Of a DNA stretch of 64,000 bases, positions 22,653 to 32,187 are shown piece by piece. Numbering within the stretch: position 1 is the first letter of the stretch; the number at the start of each line of letters is the position of its first letter. The DNA comes from Pestalotiopsis fici W106-1. Taxonomy: Eukaryota > Ascomycota > Sordariomycetes > Amphisphaeriales > Sporocadaceae. The stretch spans positions 190,157 to 254,156 of the forward strand of contig NW_006917095.1 of assembly GCF_000516985.1 (NCBI RefSeq). Reading direction: 5' to 3'. Under the pieces are notes generated by a model. It ran no database searches. It saw nothing but the letters and a program-made list of their open reading frames with translations, and was not told the DNA's origin. The translations under genes were made by a program, and so were the position numbers.

Positions 22653-24488
22653 ATGGCGGACCACAACCTTGGTGAGAAGGAGAAGATCGAAGCTCCTCAC
22701 ACAAACAAGATTCCCTACTGGAGAATCGTCTTCGACCAAGCTGGTGTTACCGATGCCGTACTCAACCACCCATATGCAGGTTCCGGAACCGACGAGGACC
22801 CATACCTTGTACAATGGATCCCCCACGATCCCAGAAACCCCATGGGCTTCAAGACATCTACCAAATGGTTCATCACCCTGATTGTTGCCTTGGCAACTCT
22901 CGCTGTCGCCCTCGTGTCTTCCGCATACACGGGTGGTCTCAAACAGATCATTATGGAGTTTGGCATCAGCCAGGAATTGGCGACCCTGGGTGTGTCGCTG
23001 TTTGTTGTCGGTTTCGCCGTCGGCCCGCTGCTGTGGGCGCCTCTTAGTGAAATCTTTGGACGCCAAGTCCTGTTCTTCATCACCTATGCTGCCCTGACGG
23101 CCTTCAACGCCGGCTGCGCAGGTGCAACCAACTCGTACTCTCTGATCATCCTGCGTTTCTTCGCTGGCGCGTTCGGATCGTCGCCGCTCACCAACGCCGG
23201 TGGTGTCATTGCCGACATGTTCCCTGCTGCCCAGCGTGGACTGGCCACCAGTCTCTTCGCAGCCGCACCTTTTCTTGGACCTGTCCTGGGACCCATCATT
23301 GGTGGCTTCCTTGGCGAAAGTGCTGGATGGAGATGGGTGATGGGATTCCTGGCGGCCTTCTCTGGACTTTTCTGGATCGTCGGATCGTTCCTCGTGCCAG
23401 AGACTTACTCGCCCGTGCTTCTGCGCAAGCGCGCGGCCAAGATGAGCCAGATGACGGGCAAGGTTTACGTCAGTCAGATCGATGCCGACCGCGGAAGAGT
23501 CACCTTGGGACAGTCCCTCAAGACTGCTCTGTCGCGACCCTGGATCCTCCTCTTCAGAGAGCCCATCGTGCTTCTGCTGTCCATTTACATGGCCATCATT
23601 TATGGAACCCTCTACATGTTGTTTGCCGCCTACCCCATTGTCTACCAGCAGAACCGTGGTTGGAGCCAAGGTATCGGCGGTCTGGCTTTCTTGGGAATCA
23701 TGGTGGGTATGCTCTTTGCTGTCGCCTACAACATTCCCGACAACAAGCGTTACATCAAGACTGAGCAGAAGAACGATGGCTACGCACCTCCAGAGGCCCG
23801 TCTTCCCCCTGCCATGATTGGATCTATTGCCCTCCCCATCGGCTTGTTTTGGTTTGCCTGGACCAACTATCCTTCCATTCACTGGATGGCCAGTATCGCT
23901 GCCGGTGTGCCATTCGGATTTGGCATGGTCCTGGTTTTCCTCGGTATTCTCAACTACCTCATCGATGCGTACACCATTTTCGCCGCATCCGTTCTGGCTG
24001 CCAATGCTGTGCTTCGTTCCCTGTTCGGTGCCGCATTCCCGCTCTTCACGACGTACATGTACAACGACCTCGGTATTCACTGGGCATCAACCGTTCCCGC
24101 GTTCCTTGCGCTCGCTTGTGTTCCTTTCCCCTTCCTCTTCTACAAGTACGGCCCTGCAATTCGCTCGCGCTGCAACTTTGCTGCCGAATCTGAGGAGTTC
24201 ATGAGGAAGCTCAAGCGCCAGCAGGATGAGGCGGCCGCGATGGAGGAGGAGCCCCAGACCCCCGAGACGGAAGATGGAGAGGATGACGATTCGTCAAACA
24301 CATTGACCCAGACGCACACTGGAGCTACTCGCGCCTCGAAAAGATCCTCGCTTGCACGTGTCTCAAGCAACCATTTGCACCGCAAGGCCACATATGAGGG
24401 AAACCCTTACGATATCGACAGGGTCAACACCAGAGAGTCGTTTGCAAGAGCGGCCAGCAGACCGCACTCGAGGGCATCCAGAGTGTAG
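22653..24488 (+). CDS. MFS transporter, DHA1-like drug:H+ antiporter family
   Basis: This is a single uninterrupted exon of 611 aa. The ATG at 22653 (context TCACCATGG) is preferred; the open frame extends upstream but without coding character. A hydrophilic N-terminus (about 70 aa) with IPHDPRNPMGF precedes 12 predicted membrane segments. The motif-A-like loop between TM2 and TM3 reads APLSEIFGRQ. LGPIIGGF and GWRWVMGFLAAFSG mark TM5-6, the usual DHA1 region. A charged central loop and a long acidic then Ser/Arg-rich cytoplasmic C-terminus complete the protein. Fungal relatives (TPO/FLR-type) export polyamines, azoles or metabolites at the plasma membrane; the substrate here is unknown. The gene stands alone, divergent from the S28 peptidase at a distance of 3.8 kb. 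Confidence 0.93.
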   Translation: MADHNLGEKEKIEAPHTNKIPYWRIVFDQAGVTDAVLNHPYAGSGTDEDPYLVQWIPHDPRNPMGFKTSTKWFITLIVALATLAVALVSSAYTGGLKQIIMEFGISQELATLGVSLFVVGFAVGPLLWAPLSEIFGRQVLFFITYAALTAFNAGCAGATNSYSLIILRFFAGAFGSSPLTNAGGVIADMFPAAQRGLATSLFAAAPFLGPVLGPIIGGFLGESAGWRWVMGFLAAFSGLFWIVGSFLVPETYSPVLLRKRAAKMSQMTGKVYVSQIDADRGRVTLGQSLKTALSRPWILLFREPIVLLLSIYMAIIYGTLYMLFAAYPIVYQQNRGWSQGIGGLAFLGIMVGMLFAVAYNIPDNKRYIKTEQKNDGYAPPEARLPPAMIGSIALPIGLFWFAWTNYPSIHWMASIAAGVPFGFGMVLVFLGILNYLIDAYTIFAASVLAANAVLRSLFGAAFPLFTTYMYNDLGIHWASTVPAFLALACVPFPFLFYKYGPAIRSRCNFAAESEEFMRKLKRQQDEAAAMEEEPQTPETEDGEDDDSSNTLTQTHTGATRASKRSSLARVSSNHLHRKATYEGNPYDIDRVNTRESFARAASRPHSRASRV

Positions 24489-25671
24489 GAGTTTGTATAA
24501 AAAGGTGTCTCATATAGAAGTTGTCTGTTGATTCGTTGCCATTGGCTCAAAAGTTTAGGCGTTGATTTCGTCAGCATTACAGGATTGGAGCATGATACCC
24601 AACTACGGTTTAGACTATAATAATGTGTACGAGAGATGAATTTACCATCATAAAATAAATTTTTATCCCACCTAAAGTATTGGTGACAAGTGTAATAGAT
24701 GCGATAGAAAGAATGCTGCTCGAGCTGTGAATGGATCCCTACGTGGACCGTCATGTTGGCGAGACGGCACTATTTCATAAGTGCTGATCCATGAGCTGGC
24801 GCAACAGCTGCAAGGACTGTGGATCAGGTAATGTTGAGAGGGTTATGATACTAGATGACAAGAGTCAACTATAAGCGCCCTTGGCAATAGTTCTTGGGAT
24901 CCACGAGCGGATAGGAGATGCATCCACGTATCAGGAGAGACAACATTTGAACTCAGGGGTTCTGTATGTGTTGTAAAATCTCCATACTCCCTCCCTACAT
25001 ACCTAGTAAAGAGTACCTGGGTACCTTCTACGTTCCTGCGAAATGTGTAGCACTATTCGTGGCTGGAGGGAGCAAGCCACAGTCGGATAGAGCTCAGCCA
25101 CAAAGATTCTGACCAATGACAAGCCCTTGACTGAGATGGTTGAGTTTGGCGCTGGCGAACGGTTTGGGCGGCGGGAGCCTGGGGCTGACTGACTTGGCCT
25201 CGACGCCGTCTATCCGGCCCAGCAAGCCCAGCAAAGCCCAGCAGGGCCAGCAGGGCCAGCAGGGCCAACAGGGCCAGCCTTTACCAGCCAGCCAGCCCCC
25301 CGGTCCCTCTAATAAAGCCAAACTCGGGCAGGGCGCCAGGGCGGCGCGTGACGTACGAGAGTCAACTCGCGATCCGACACGCAGCAAGGACTCACCTTGA
25401 CTGTGGATGTGTGGACTCCAGTCCCCCCCAACTGTGACGATGCCGTCCCCATTACTTGTACATAACGACATGTTGTTCCTGCATTCTTGGTCTTGACCCT
25501 GGAAAAGAGGAACTCCACAGGCACAAGGACAGGACTACTTACTTTACTACCCATCCTCTCGCTATTCCTGTCGTCGACGTTCGCTCCCGACACTCGTTTT
25601 CAAACCAGATAGCGATACTCTATATACTCGGCAGCACCCTTGGGAAAATCTCTGTTCAACTTTAGCAAAGG
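24489..25671. other. intergenic region
   Basis: The region includes the MFS 3' flank (an A/T-rich AATAAATTT stretch at about 24654), a GGTACC/CCTAG-rich spot at about 25000-25025, the GCC-CAG tandem repeat described separately, and the promoter of the DUF1766 gene. No gene is seen. Confidence 0.55.
25217..25279. repeat. imperfect 9-bp GC-rich tandem repeat (CAGGGCCAG-like)
   Basis: About seven imperfect copies of a 9-base unit (variants of GCCCAGCAA and GGGCCAGCA) lie in tandem. The unit is a multiple of 3, so each frame gives a periodic peptide, but no gene model includes it. Confidence 0.8.
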
Positions 25672-26958
25672 ATGCCCTTTATACCAAATACGCCCGAGTC
25701 TCTTCTAGGTCGCTCCGACTCTCTCAACCCAGAGTCGACATGTAGAGGTATCACCTCCAACGGCCGTCCGTGCCGACGTCCGCTCGGTGCCTCCCCGTCC
25801 GGCTCACCTGCCGCGTCGCGCACCAAAGTTCCAAAGAGAAAGAAGAACCTCCGTGTCGATGACCCTGCCGATCCCGACTTGTACTGCTGGCAGCACAAGG
25901 ACCAGGCGAGCCTGTCTGCCAAGTCCAGCCCGGGGCCGGGGCGCGAAACCACGCCCATCCTCGAGCAACGGGAGAGCTTGGACACGCTCATCGACCGATT
26001 GGGTATCGTGGAAGCACAAAAGAGAAAGAAGAAGCCAGCAAACGGGGGCATGGCCTCAGGTGGACGGGTCTCACAGGCTGCGCCGGGAAGCGTCGAAAAG
26101 CCACCCATGCCGAAACCAAAGACCAAGAAGAAGGAAAAGACGTTCTGCTGCTGCTTCACGATAGCAACGTATGAGGAGGAATTGCCGGCCAGACCCAAAC
26201 CAAGACCGATTCAGCCCCATCCAAGCGCAGCAGGCGGCTCGTCAAAGCCTCCATCCAACCAATATCTGTCGCCGTCCTCGGCCCAGACATCGCGCCCCGG
26301 CGCCGGCGGCAAGTCCCCTCGGCGCAGCTCCGCCAAGTCTGACGCTTCGCAAACGTCCCAATACCTCCAGCTGATTCCGCCCTCGGCATCGCCCCAGACT
26401 GCATCGCAGCTCATGGCCGAGCTCGCCAAGCCGATTTCGCAGCAGGATGAGCCCGGATACATCTACATATTCTGGCTTACGCCCGAGTCGCAGCCCAAGG
26501 CGCCCCCCGTCGATGCCGCGCGCGACTTGCTGGCACCGCCGAGCCGCTCACCGGGACGACAGAGACGCACGAGCGACGTGCTCCAGTCGTACGCCACGCA
26601 AAAGGACAAGTCGTCCAAGACCATCCTTCTCAAGATTGGCCGCGCGTCCAACGTGCAGCGGCGACTGAATGAGTGGACGCGACAGTGTGGCTATAATCTC
26701 TCGCTCATCCGGTACTATCCGTACATTTCGGCCAATGCGCCTTCGACGCCGCGCAAGATGCCGCATAGTCACAAGGTCGAGCGCTTGATTCACCTCGAGC
26801 TTGCCGGAGCCGGACTTCGGGTCAGTGACAAGGGTACCTGTGATGCTTGTGGCAAGTCTCACAGGGAGTGGTTCGAGGTTGAGGCATCCCGAAAAGGCAT
26901 TGAAATGGTTGACGAAATTGTGAAGCGGTGGTCGGATTGGGATGAAGGAAGGCTTTAG
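25672..26958 (+). CDS. T5orf172/DUF1766 (GIY-YIG-like) domain protein, Mug113-like
   Basis: A single exon encodes 428 aa, starting at ATG 25672. The C-terminal half carries the T5orf172 pattern: GYIYIFWL (about residue 261), KIGRASNVQRRLNEW (about 320), HKVERLIHLEL, a CDACGKSHREWFEV zinc-like segment (about 390-403) and an amphipathic end. The family belongs to the GIY-YIG nuclease-like superfamily; fission yeast Mug113 is a member. Biochemical activity in fungi is not established. The N-terminus has a conserved-looking metal-binding pattern: Cys24 and Cys34 in TCRGITSNGRPCRR, then Cys72 and His75 in LYCWQHK. The middle is disordered and Pro/Ser/Lys-rich, with a polybasic stretch followed by CCCF (Cys159-161). 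A nuclear or membrane-associated role is possible; I cannot assign one. Confidence 0.88.
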   Translation: MPFIPNTPESLLGRSDSLNPESTCRGITSNGRPCRRPLGASPSGSPAASRTKVPKRKKNLRVDDPADPDLYCWQHKDQASLSAKSSPGPGRETTPILEQRESLDTLIDRLGIVEAQKRKKKPANGGMASGGRVSQAAPGSVEKPPMPKPKTKKKEKTFCCCFTIATYEEELPARPKPRPIQPHPSAAGGSSKPPSNQYLSPSSAQTSRPGAGGKSPRRSSAKSDASQTSQYLQLIPPSASPQTASQLMAELAKPISQQDEPGYIYIFWLTPESQPKAPPVDAARDLLAPPSRSPGRQRRTSDVLQSYATQKDKSSKTILLKIGRASNVQRRLNEWTRQCGYNLSLIRYYPYISANAPSTPRKMPHSHKVERLIHLELAGAGLRVSDKGTCDACGKSHREWFEVEASRKGIEMVDEIVKRWSDWDEGRL

Positions 26959-28084
26959 AACTGGGGAAATGGGATATAAACTTTTTCCTTTTCTGCATGA
27001 TATTATACTGCATTGCGTGGCGTTTACTGGCTGGGTTTACAGAATGGATAATGTTTGGCAGTTGGGTCAAGCGAATATGAATATTTCAAGCACACGCACA
27101 TCACCATCATTATTAGCATTTTTGACCTCTATCAGTGAATGGACTTGAAAATTTCAAATTTCTCAAAATCGATCATGTCTCATTTCGTAGACCCCTTTCC
27201 TGTCATCAGATATTTCACTGTCCAACTACTAATCAGTTGGCATCGCCAGGACTTTAACTATCATTTGCCTAGGAGACAATAGCAAAGAAATGCTTGAGAA
27301 GCGCATGCACTATAAAATTCTAGGCCGTAAAGGTTCTCCACTTGCATGGCCCAGCTGCTCCCTGAACACTCTTCCACTTAGTAACGCCCGGGGGGCGGGG
27401 GGGTACCGTAAACAACAAAATTGGTCTATGTACATGTATATTCTCTTGATTTTCTTGTCGGTACAAGGTCCCTATTTCTCAATTTTCTTGCTCAATGTTC
27501 TAACCCATTGTCGTGTCCGTATATGATGGTGGCGAGGGTATGTAATTTCTAGACCACCGACTCGTACCTCGCAAACTCTCTCAACCCCCGCAAACTTGCT
27601 CAAAATGGACAGGAACAAGGACATGATTGGTCAGACTGAGCGCAGTGCCTTGTCCACTAATTTTCCCCCATGTTCGAGTCTTTTTTGTTGCCGTATGAAA
27701 CAATGGGCAGAAATAATGGCAGAAAATGACACGATTCACGTGCACCTGTTTAACTGATTCAGGGTCTCAAAATTGGATAATGATACACTTGTCGATCTAG
27801 GCGTTTTGAGCAGATATTCCAGATGGCTAGGTCTGGTATAAAACCGGCCACGGGTACAATGGCTCGAATAGTTTTCTCAGTTTATATTCACTTCCATTGC
27901 AGATTCACAACGACCTTTGTATATGATATATCTACAAACTGCCAAGCGCTCATATACTTCCCTGAATACTGCAACTAGCTATTTGCTCGACGCTCAACAC
28001 TCACTTTTATTGAGCGTTTTCATCCTGAAAACCACCTCTCCAAGAAAAGAAAAAGAAAAAGAAAGAGATATCAATCGTATCACA
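26959..28084. other. intergenic region
   Basis: This is the 3' flank of the DUF1766 gene and promoter of the small orphan. A G/C homopolymer-rich spot lies at about 27388-27404. No gene is seen. Confidence 0.5.
27837..27843 (+). promoter_or_regulatory. putative TATA box for the 28085 gene
   Basis: TATAAAA occurs 242 bases before the ATG at 28085. This leaves room for a 5' leader of about 200 nt with CT-rich and CAA-containing sequence. The element is inferred from motif and position only. Confidence 0.35.
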
Positions 28085-28663
28085 ATGTGCGGCATCCAAT
28101 CACCTCGCCCCTCACAACCCCTAGGCGGCGCCCTCGCCGTCCTCAACGCGCCAACTTGTTCGTCACCATCATCACGTCTACGAGCCCTGTCAGGCCACAT
28201 GGTCTTTCACGGGTTGCCAGCCACCTCGTCATCTTCTTCTTCCTCCTCCTCACTATCAACGCCGTCAAACATGGCAACACATATTACCTATACGCCGTCT
28301 TTGCTCAAAGAAGAAGACTACGATGATGCCACAGAGAAACACCCCCTCGACGGCTGCGTCATTGGTATCCACAGCACGGGCGACCTGAGGACGACGAGGA
28401 GGAGCACAACCCCAGAGTCCGAGTCCGAGGACGAGCAAGATGAGGATCAGTACGAGCAGATGCTGCTCCTTCACCGGCTGGACCTTTCCGCGGCGTGTCC
28501 GTCCTTGGTCCGGACCGCCCGCTCCACCGAGCTCCGCCTCGAGGGGCCGCTCGAAATTGGCGTCGGCGGCGTGGGCATCATTGGTCGCAAGGTTTCCGTG
28601 TGGAGGGATTCCGGAAACGGTCGAGGCGTGAGGATTGCCGAGGGAATCGTTGGATTCAACTAA
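28085..28663 (+). CDS. small hypothetical protein, Ser-rich and acidic
   Basis: A single frame of 192 aa starts at ATG 28085 (context CACAATGTG), the first ATG after an A/G-rich leader. It begins MCGIQSPRPSQPLGGALAVL, has a nine-Ser run near residue 50, then EEDYDD. An acidic cluster follows (SESEDEQDEDQYEQ, about 115-130), and a compact C-terminal part contains LEIGVGGVGIIGRKVSVW. There is no signal peptide or membrane segment. I do not recognise a family. Third-position GC bias and a plausible TATA box support it as a real gene. The upstream extension of the frame lacks coding character. Confidence 0.65.
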   Translation: MCGIQSPRPSQPLGGALAVLNAPTCSSPSSRLRALSGHMVFHGLPATSSSSSSSSSLSTPSNMATHITYTPSLLKEEDYDDATEKHPLDGCVIGIHSTGDLRTTRRSTTPESESEDEQDEDQYEQMLLLHRLDLSAACPSLVRTARSTELRLEGPLEIGVGGVGIIGRKVSVWRDSGNGRGVRIAEGIVGFN

Positions 28664-29134
28664 AACGGACAAGTATTTTGTAATATCTGCCTTTTGGCGT
28701 TTATTTGGCTTTTTGACGGTACTCTTTGTTACATGTACTTTGAAGGCAATTCATCATAGGTGTTCGGTGTTTGTGGGCATTAAGTAGATCATTCCTTGAG
28801 CATAACGCTAGCTCGGGATGGAATGACAATTGAACATCTTTCAAAATAGTATCTCGGCTTTTGAGTCATCAGGTCATTGGTCAATCCAAAATGTGTATGC
28901 ACATGTTCATATTGGTACCATAATCGAACAAGGTAACATACAAATAGCCATTCTTTCCCCGTCACAGAATGACACAACGACATAACCCTCCAGCGCCATG
29001 TGTGATTCACCAGCAATGCTTTAAAACGACGAGAGATGAAATCCGTATAAACGAAACCGCTGCCAAGGGTATTCATGCAAGTCCTGGTTCGAGAGACAAT
29101 AGCAACAGGAAGCAGCATTGAGGGAGACAATCTA
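28664..29134. other. intergenic region, convergent 3' ends
   Basis: This spacer lies between the small orphan (plus) and the FHIP-like gene (minus). It should hold both 3' UTRs and shows nothing else. Confidence 0.5.
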
Positions 29135-32100
29135 TCAAATGAAACGAACTTCGCTGAACATACCAGCCCTGACTTGTACCAATGCCGCGAGCTCGAGGAG
29201 GAATGCCTGAAAGATGATGGTGTTTGTGAGAACATGTGATACGGAGGCAGCCTTCTCCCCGTCAGGTGTGGCTGTTTCACTCGGTGTCTGAGTCGGATCC
29301 GCAGCGTCGTTATCTCCCTGTTGTTCTTCAACCTTGGGGGTTGATTCATGGCCTTCCTCGTCGACTGATGTTTCCGCTGATTCCTCCGCAGCGGCAGGCT
29401 TCTTGCCAAAGTCGAGAGGAATTGATTCAACCACATCCGACTCCTTGGCGGGGAGTTTGACCTTGCGCAAGAGAATGCTTTGATCCACAGCTGCAAAGGC
29501 TGCTGCTTGACTAGCTACAGGGCCCTGTCGCTCACCGGATCCAGGGGTCTCCTGTTGCTGGTTTTCTCGGGACAGCCCGCCCCTCGTTGGGCTTTGATGA
29601 TTCATCGGAAACTGCTTGGGCGGTTCAGGTCTGGATGATGGCGTTCCTCCTGGTGTACCGGCACTTGTAGTTGCACGGCTGTTCTTGCGGCCACGAGTAC
29701 CACTGCTTCTAGTTGGGGTGCTTAGTTCAGACAAGAGACGCTGCGCAAAGCTTTCCAATCCACCGGGGCGTGCTGGAGAAGTGGGTCTCGATGATTTATC
29801 AAAGCTTGAACGCTCACTGACGGGTGTAGCGGTGGCTGTTGCTGGTCGCACCGGCAATGGGTTTTGCACAATGGTGTCCGCAGTCTGGAAGGCTTCCCGT
29901 CGCTGCTGCAACAGCTCTTCGAATCGAGGGATAGAGCCCTTGAAAGAAGCAACCTGGTCTGCCAAATCCTCAAGAATGTTCAGGACGCGAGGAAGACTCG
30001 AGGCTTGCCACAACGGCCTTCGACGGCATCTTTCAATGGCCTTCAGTTTTTGCGCCTCAGTAAAGGAGTCCGAAGAAGGGTCAAGAGTCGGTTCGGGGAG
30101 GAGTTCGTCATCCTCGCCGAATGAGTATCTCTGCGGAGAACGTAGCAGCCATCCTTCCATGGTTATGTAACCGCAGACAGCCATGTCAACAATTGTCTCA
30201 GTGAGGGACAAGTTTGTTTCCACTGGATTGACAAAGAATGTTTCCAATAGATCCAGCAAGGAATTCAGTAGCGGGTCCTCGGGACTCAATGAATGATGCG
30301 GAACATCTCGAGGGGCGCCTGGCAAGCTATCGGGAATGGCAGGGAGCTTGTGATTGTTGATTGACACTTTTGGTGCTACTAATCTGAGAGAGCAGGGGTG
30401 AGCCTCTAGTCTCGTCATTGTATCTTTAACAATGTTATCGTAGATCTCGTCAAAGTTGTCCTGGCCACCGACCGAGCCAGCGAGCACGGTCAAGAACTCG
30501 ACCTCTTGCTCGTGAGCTCCGCGAGTTCGTTGACTACTACTTCCATGAACACCTTCGGTATGCAATAGAGTAATGATTGCGTATCGGTGATGCCTCTTAA
30601 GGATGACCGCAAGCAATTGCAGCGTGACGCAAACCGTTTGCTGGTTCTTGGACTTTAGACACGACTGGATAAGATCCACCAAATTGAAGAGCAGCGGGGT
30701 GTACTCTGATGCAATTTTAGAGGCAGCCATCATGGTTGCAAGATCCATGGACTTTCGCTTGCGGGCAGCACTGATTGCCGCTTCTGGTTTTGATGGTTTG
30801 GGCATTTCGGCATCAGGCAAAGCCAGAAGGTAGTGAAGGATGAGATTGATCATGTCGGGATGGTCAAGGGCTTCCAAGATGCGCCTCAGATATGTCAAGA
30901 CAGCGACTGAAGAGCCACCATCAACGTCTGACGACTCTAACAATGACGGGTATCTGGATCTTGTGAGTCACGGTCATTCATGAAAGACATTTACAGGCAC
31001 TTACAATAACTGCTGCAGGAAAATGACCTGGAAATGTTCGAGGAGCGTCGACTTGACCTCGGTTGATCTACAGTGGTTGAGCACATCTTGCCAAAATAGA
31101 AGATGGGCCAGAAAAGTATCGAGATGTAGCTTGAAGTCGGGCGAACAGGAGCTGACAATCTCAAAGGTCGAGGACGGGTGCTGGTAGTCTGACAAGGCCA
31201 GAACTGGCGGTAGGTCCTGTGGGGGGTGATCAATCACCAGCTTGCGGCTCAGTTGACTGTAGAGCGCGCCCAGACCAGTTGCCATCAGCGTAGAAAGATC
31301 ACTCTCCACTATCCACTGTTCCAGCTCGGCTGAGTTGGAGGCCGACTCGATAATGTATAGCAGACCGGTGCGGGCGAAATCCCCCACTTTGCCCTCGTGG
31401 TGAATGTAGTCCATGAGAAGGTAAAAGAGAGGGAAGTCCTGCTTCTGTGTCTTTCCAGCAAATTTCTCTCTTTCATCCTTGGGTTTACCGTCCTGGCCCG
31501 ACTCGTGTTGATGCGATTTGAACCATGCTGGCAATATATGCGGCTCCAAGCGGATCTTTGTAGTAATATTGAAGGCTATCTCGACCACTCTCACTTCTGT
31601 CTCTGCGCCCAGACGAATGCTGTTGGCGCCCGTGATACGGATCAGAAGGTTGGTCAAGCTAGCAGAGAAGGCCTCATTCTCGACGAAAGCCTCCTCTTCA
31701 CTCTCAATCAGGGTTGCGAAAAAGGTGACGGCCTCCTTGATAATCCATTCATTGTACGAGGTGGTCGCTATCTTGGCAATGGGAACGTAAATCTGTTTGA
31801 CGGCCGAGAAGGTAATGCACGGATGTGGGAGGGGTCGACGAGACTCGTCGGCGAGGATATTGGAGAGCTCCTGAAGGCGGATTTCTAGGTTTTCGGCAGC
31901 GTCGACGTCTCGAGCAATGTTTGACGTATTCCTCCATATATGCTTGGGTTGGTATTAGCACGACATGGCTCCCAGTTAGTGTCCGGCATCTGTCCTCACC
32001 AACAGCTGGCTGTACTCTTTTTCGAAACGTTGTCTCCTTCGTACCGGATCCCTAGCAGCGTCCTTGCTAGAGGTGGCCGAGGCCAAGGGGGTATGTGCTA

Positions 32101-32187
32101 TGAGCCGCGACCACTAAGTAGTAGAGAGTGAGTATTTGGCACGTATGAGCGCGTCTTCTGATTGCCAGTGCTACTTACAAAGTCCAT
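29135..32187 (-). CDS. FHIP family protein (RAI16-like domain)
   Basis: Four exons, 32187-32179 (just ATG GAC TTT), 32113-32000, 31942-31005 and 30959-29135, give 961 aa. The introns are 65, 57 and 45 nt. The product begins MDFWSRLI and has the family layout. A helical N-terminal region includes IWRNTSNIARD and SYNEWIIKEAVTFF. The RAI16-like core includes PLFYLLMDYIHHEGKVGDFARTGLL, FLAHLLFWQDVL and YLRRILEALDHPDMINLILHYLL. A disordered Pro/Ser-rich segment follows, then the short C-terminal FLLELAALVQVRAGMFSEV. FHIP proteins form the FTS-Hook-FHIP complex linking early endosomes to dynein; in filamentous fungi this serves hyphal endosome motility. The role is taken from the family. The stop at 29135 is accepted because the C-terminal motif matches the expected end. 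Confidence 0.88.

Noticed and set aside
22587..24080. 497-codon open frame antisense to the MFS transporter
   Set aside because: It mirrors the MFS exon exactly, has low-complexity hydrophilic composition and no domain or introns. It arises from codon bias of the sense gene.
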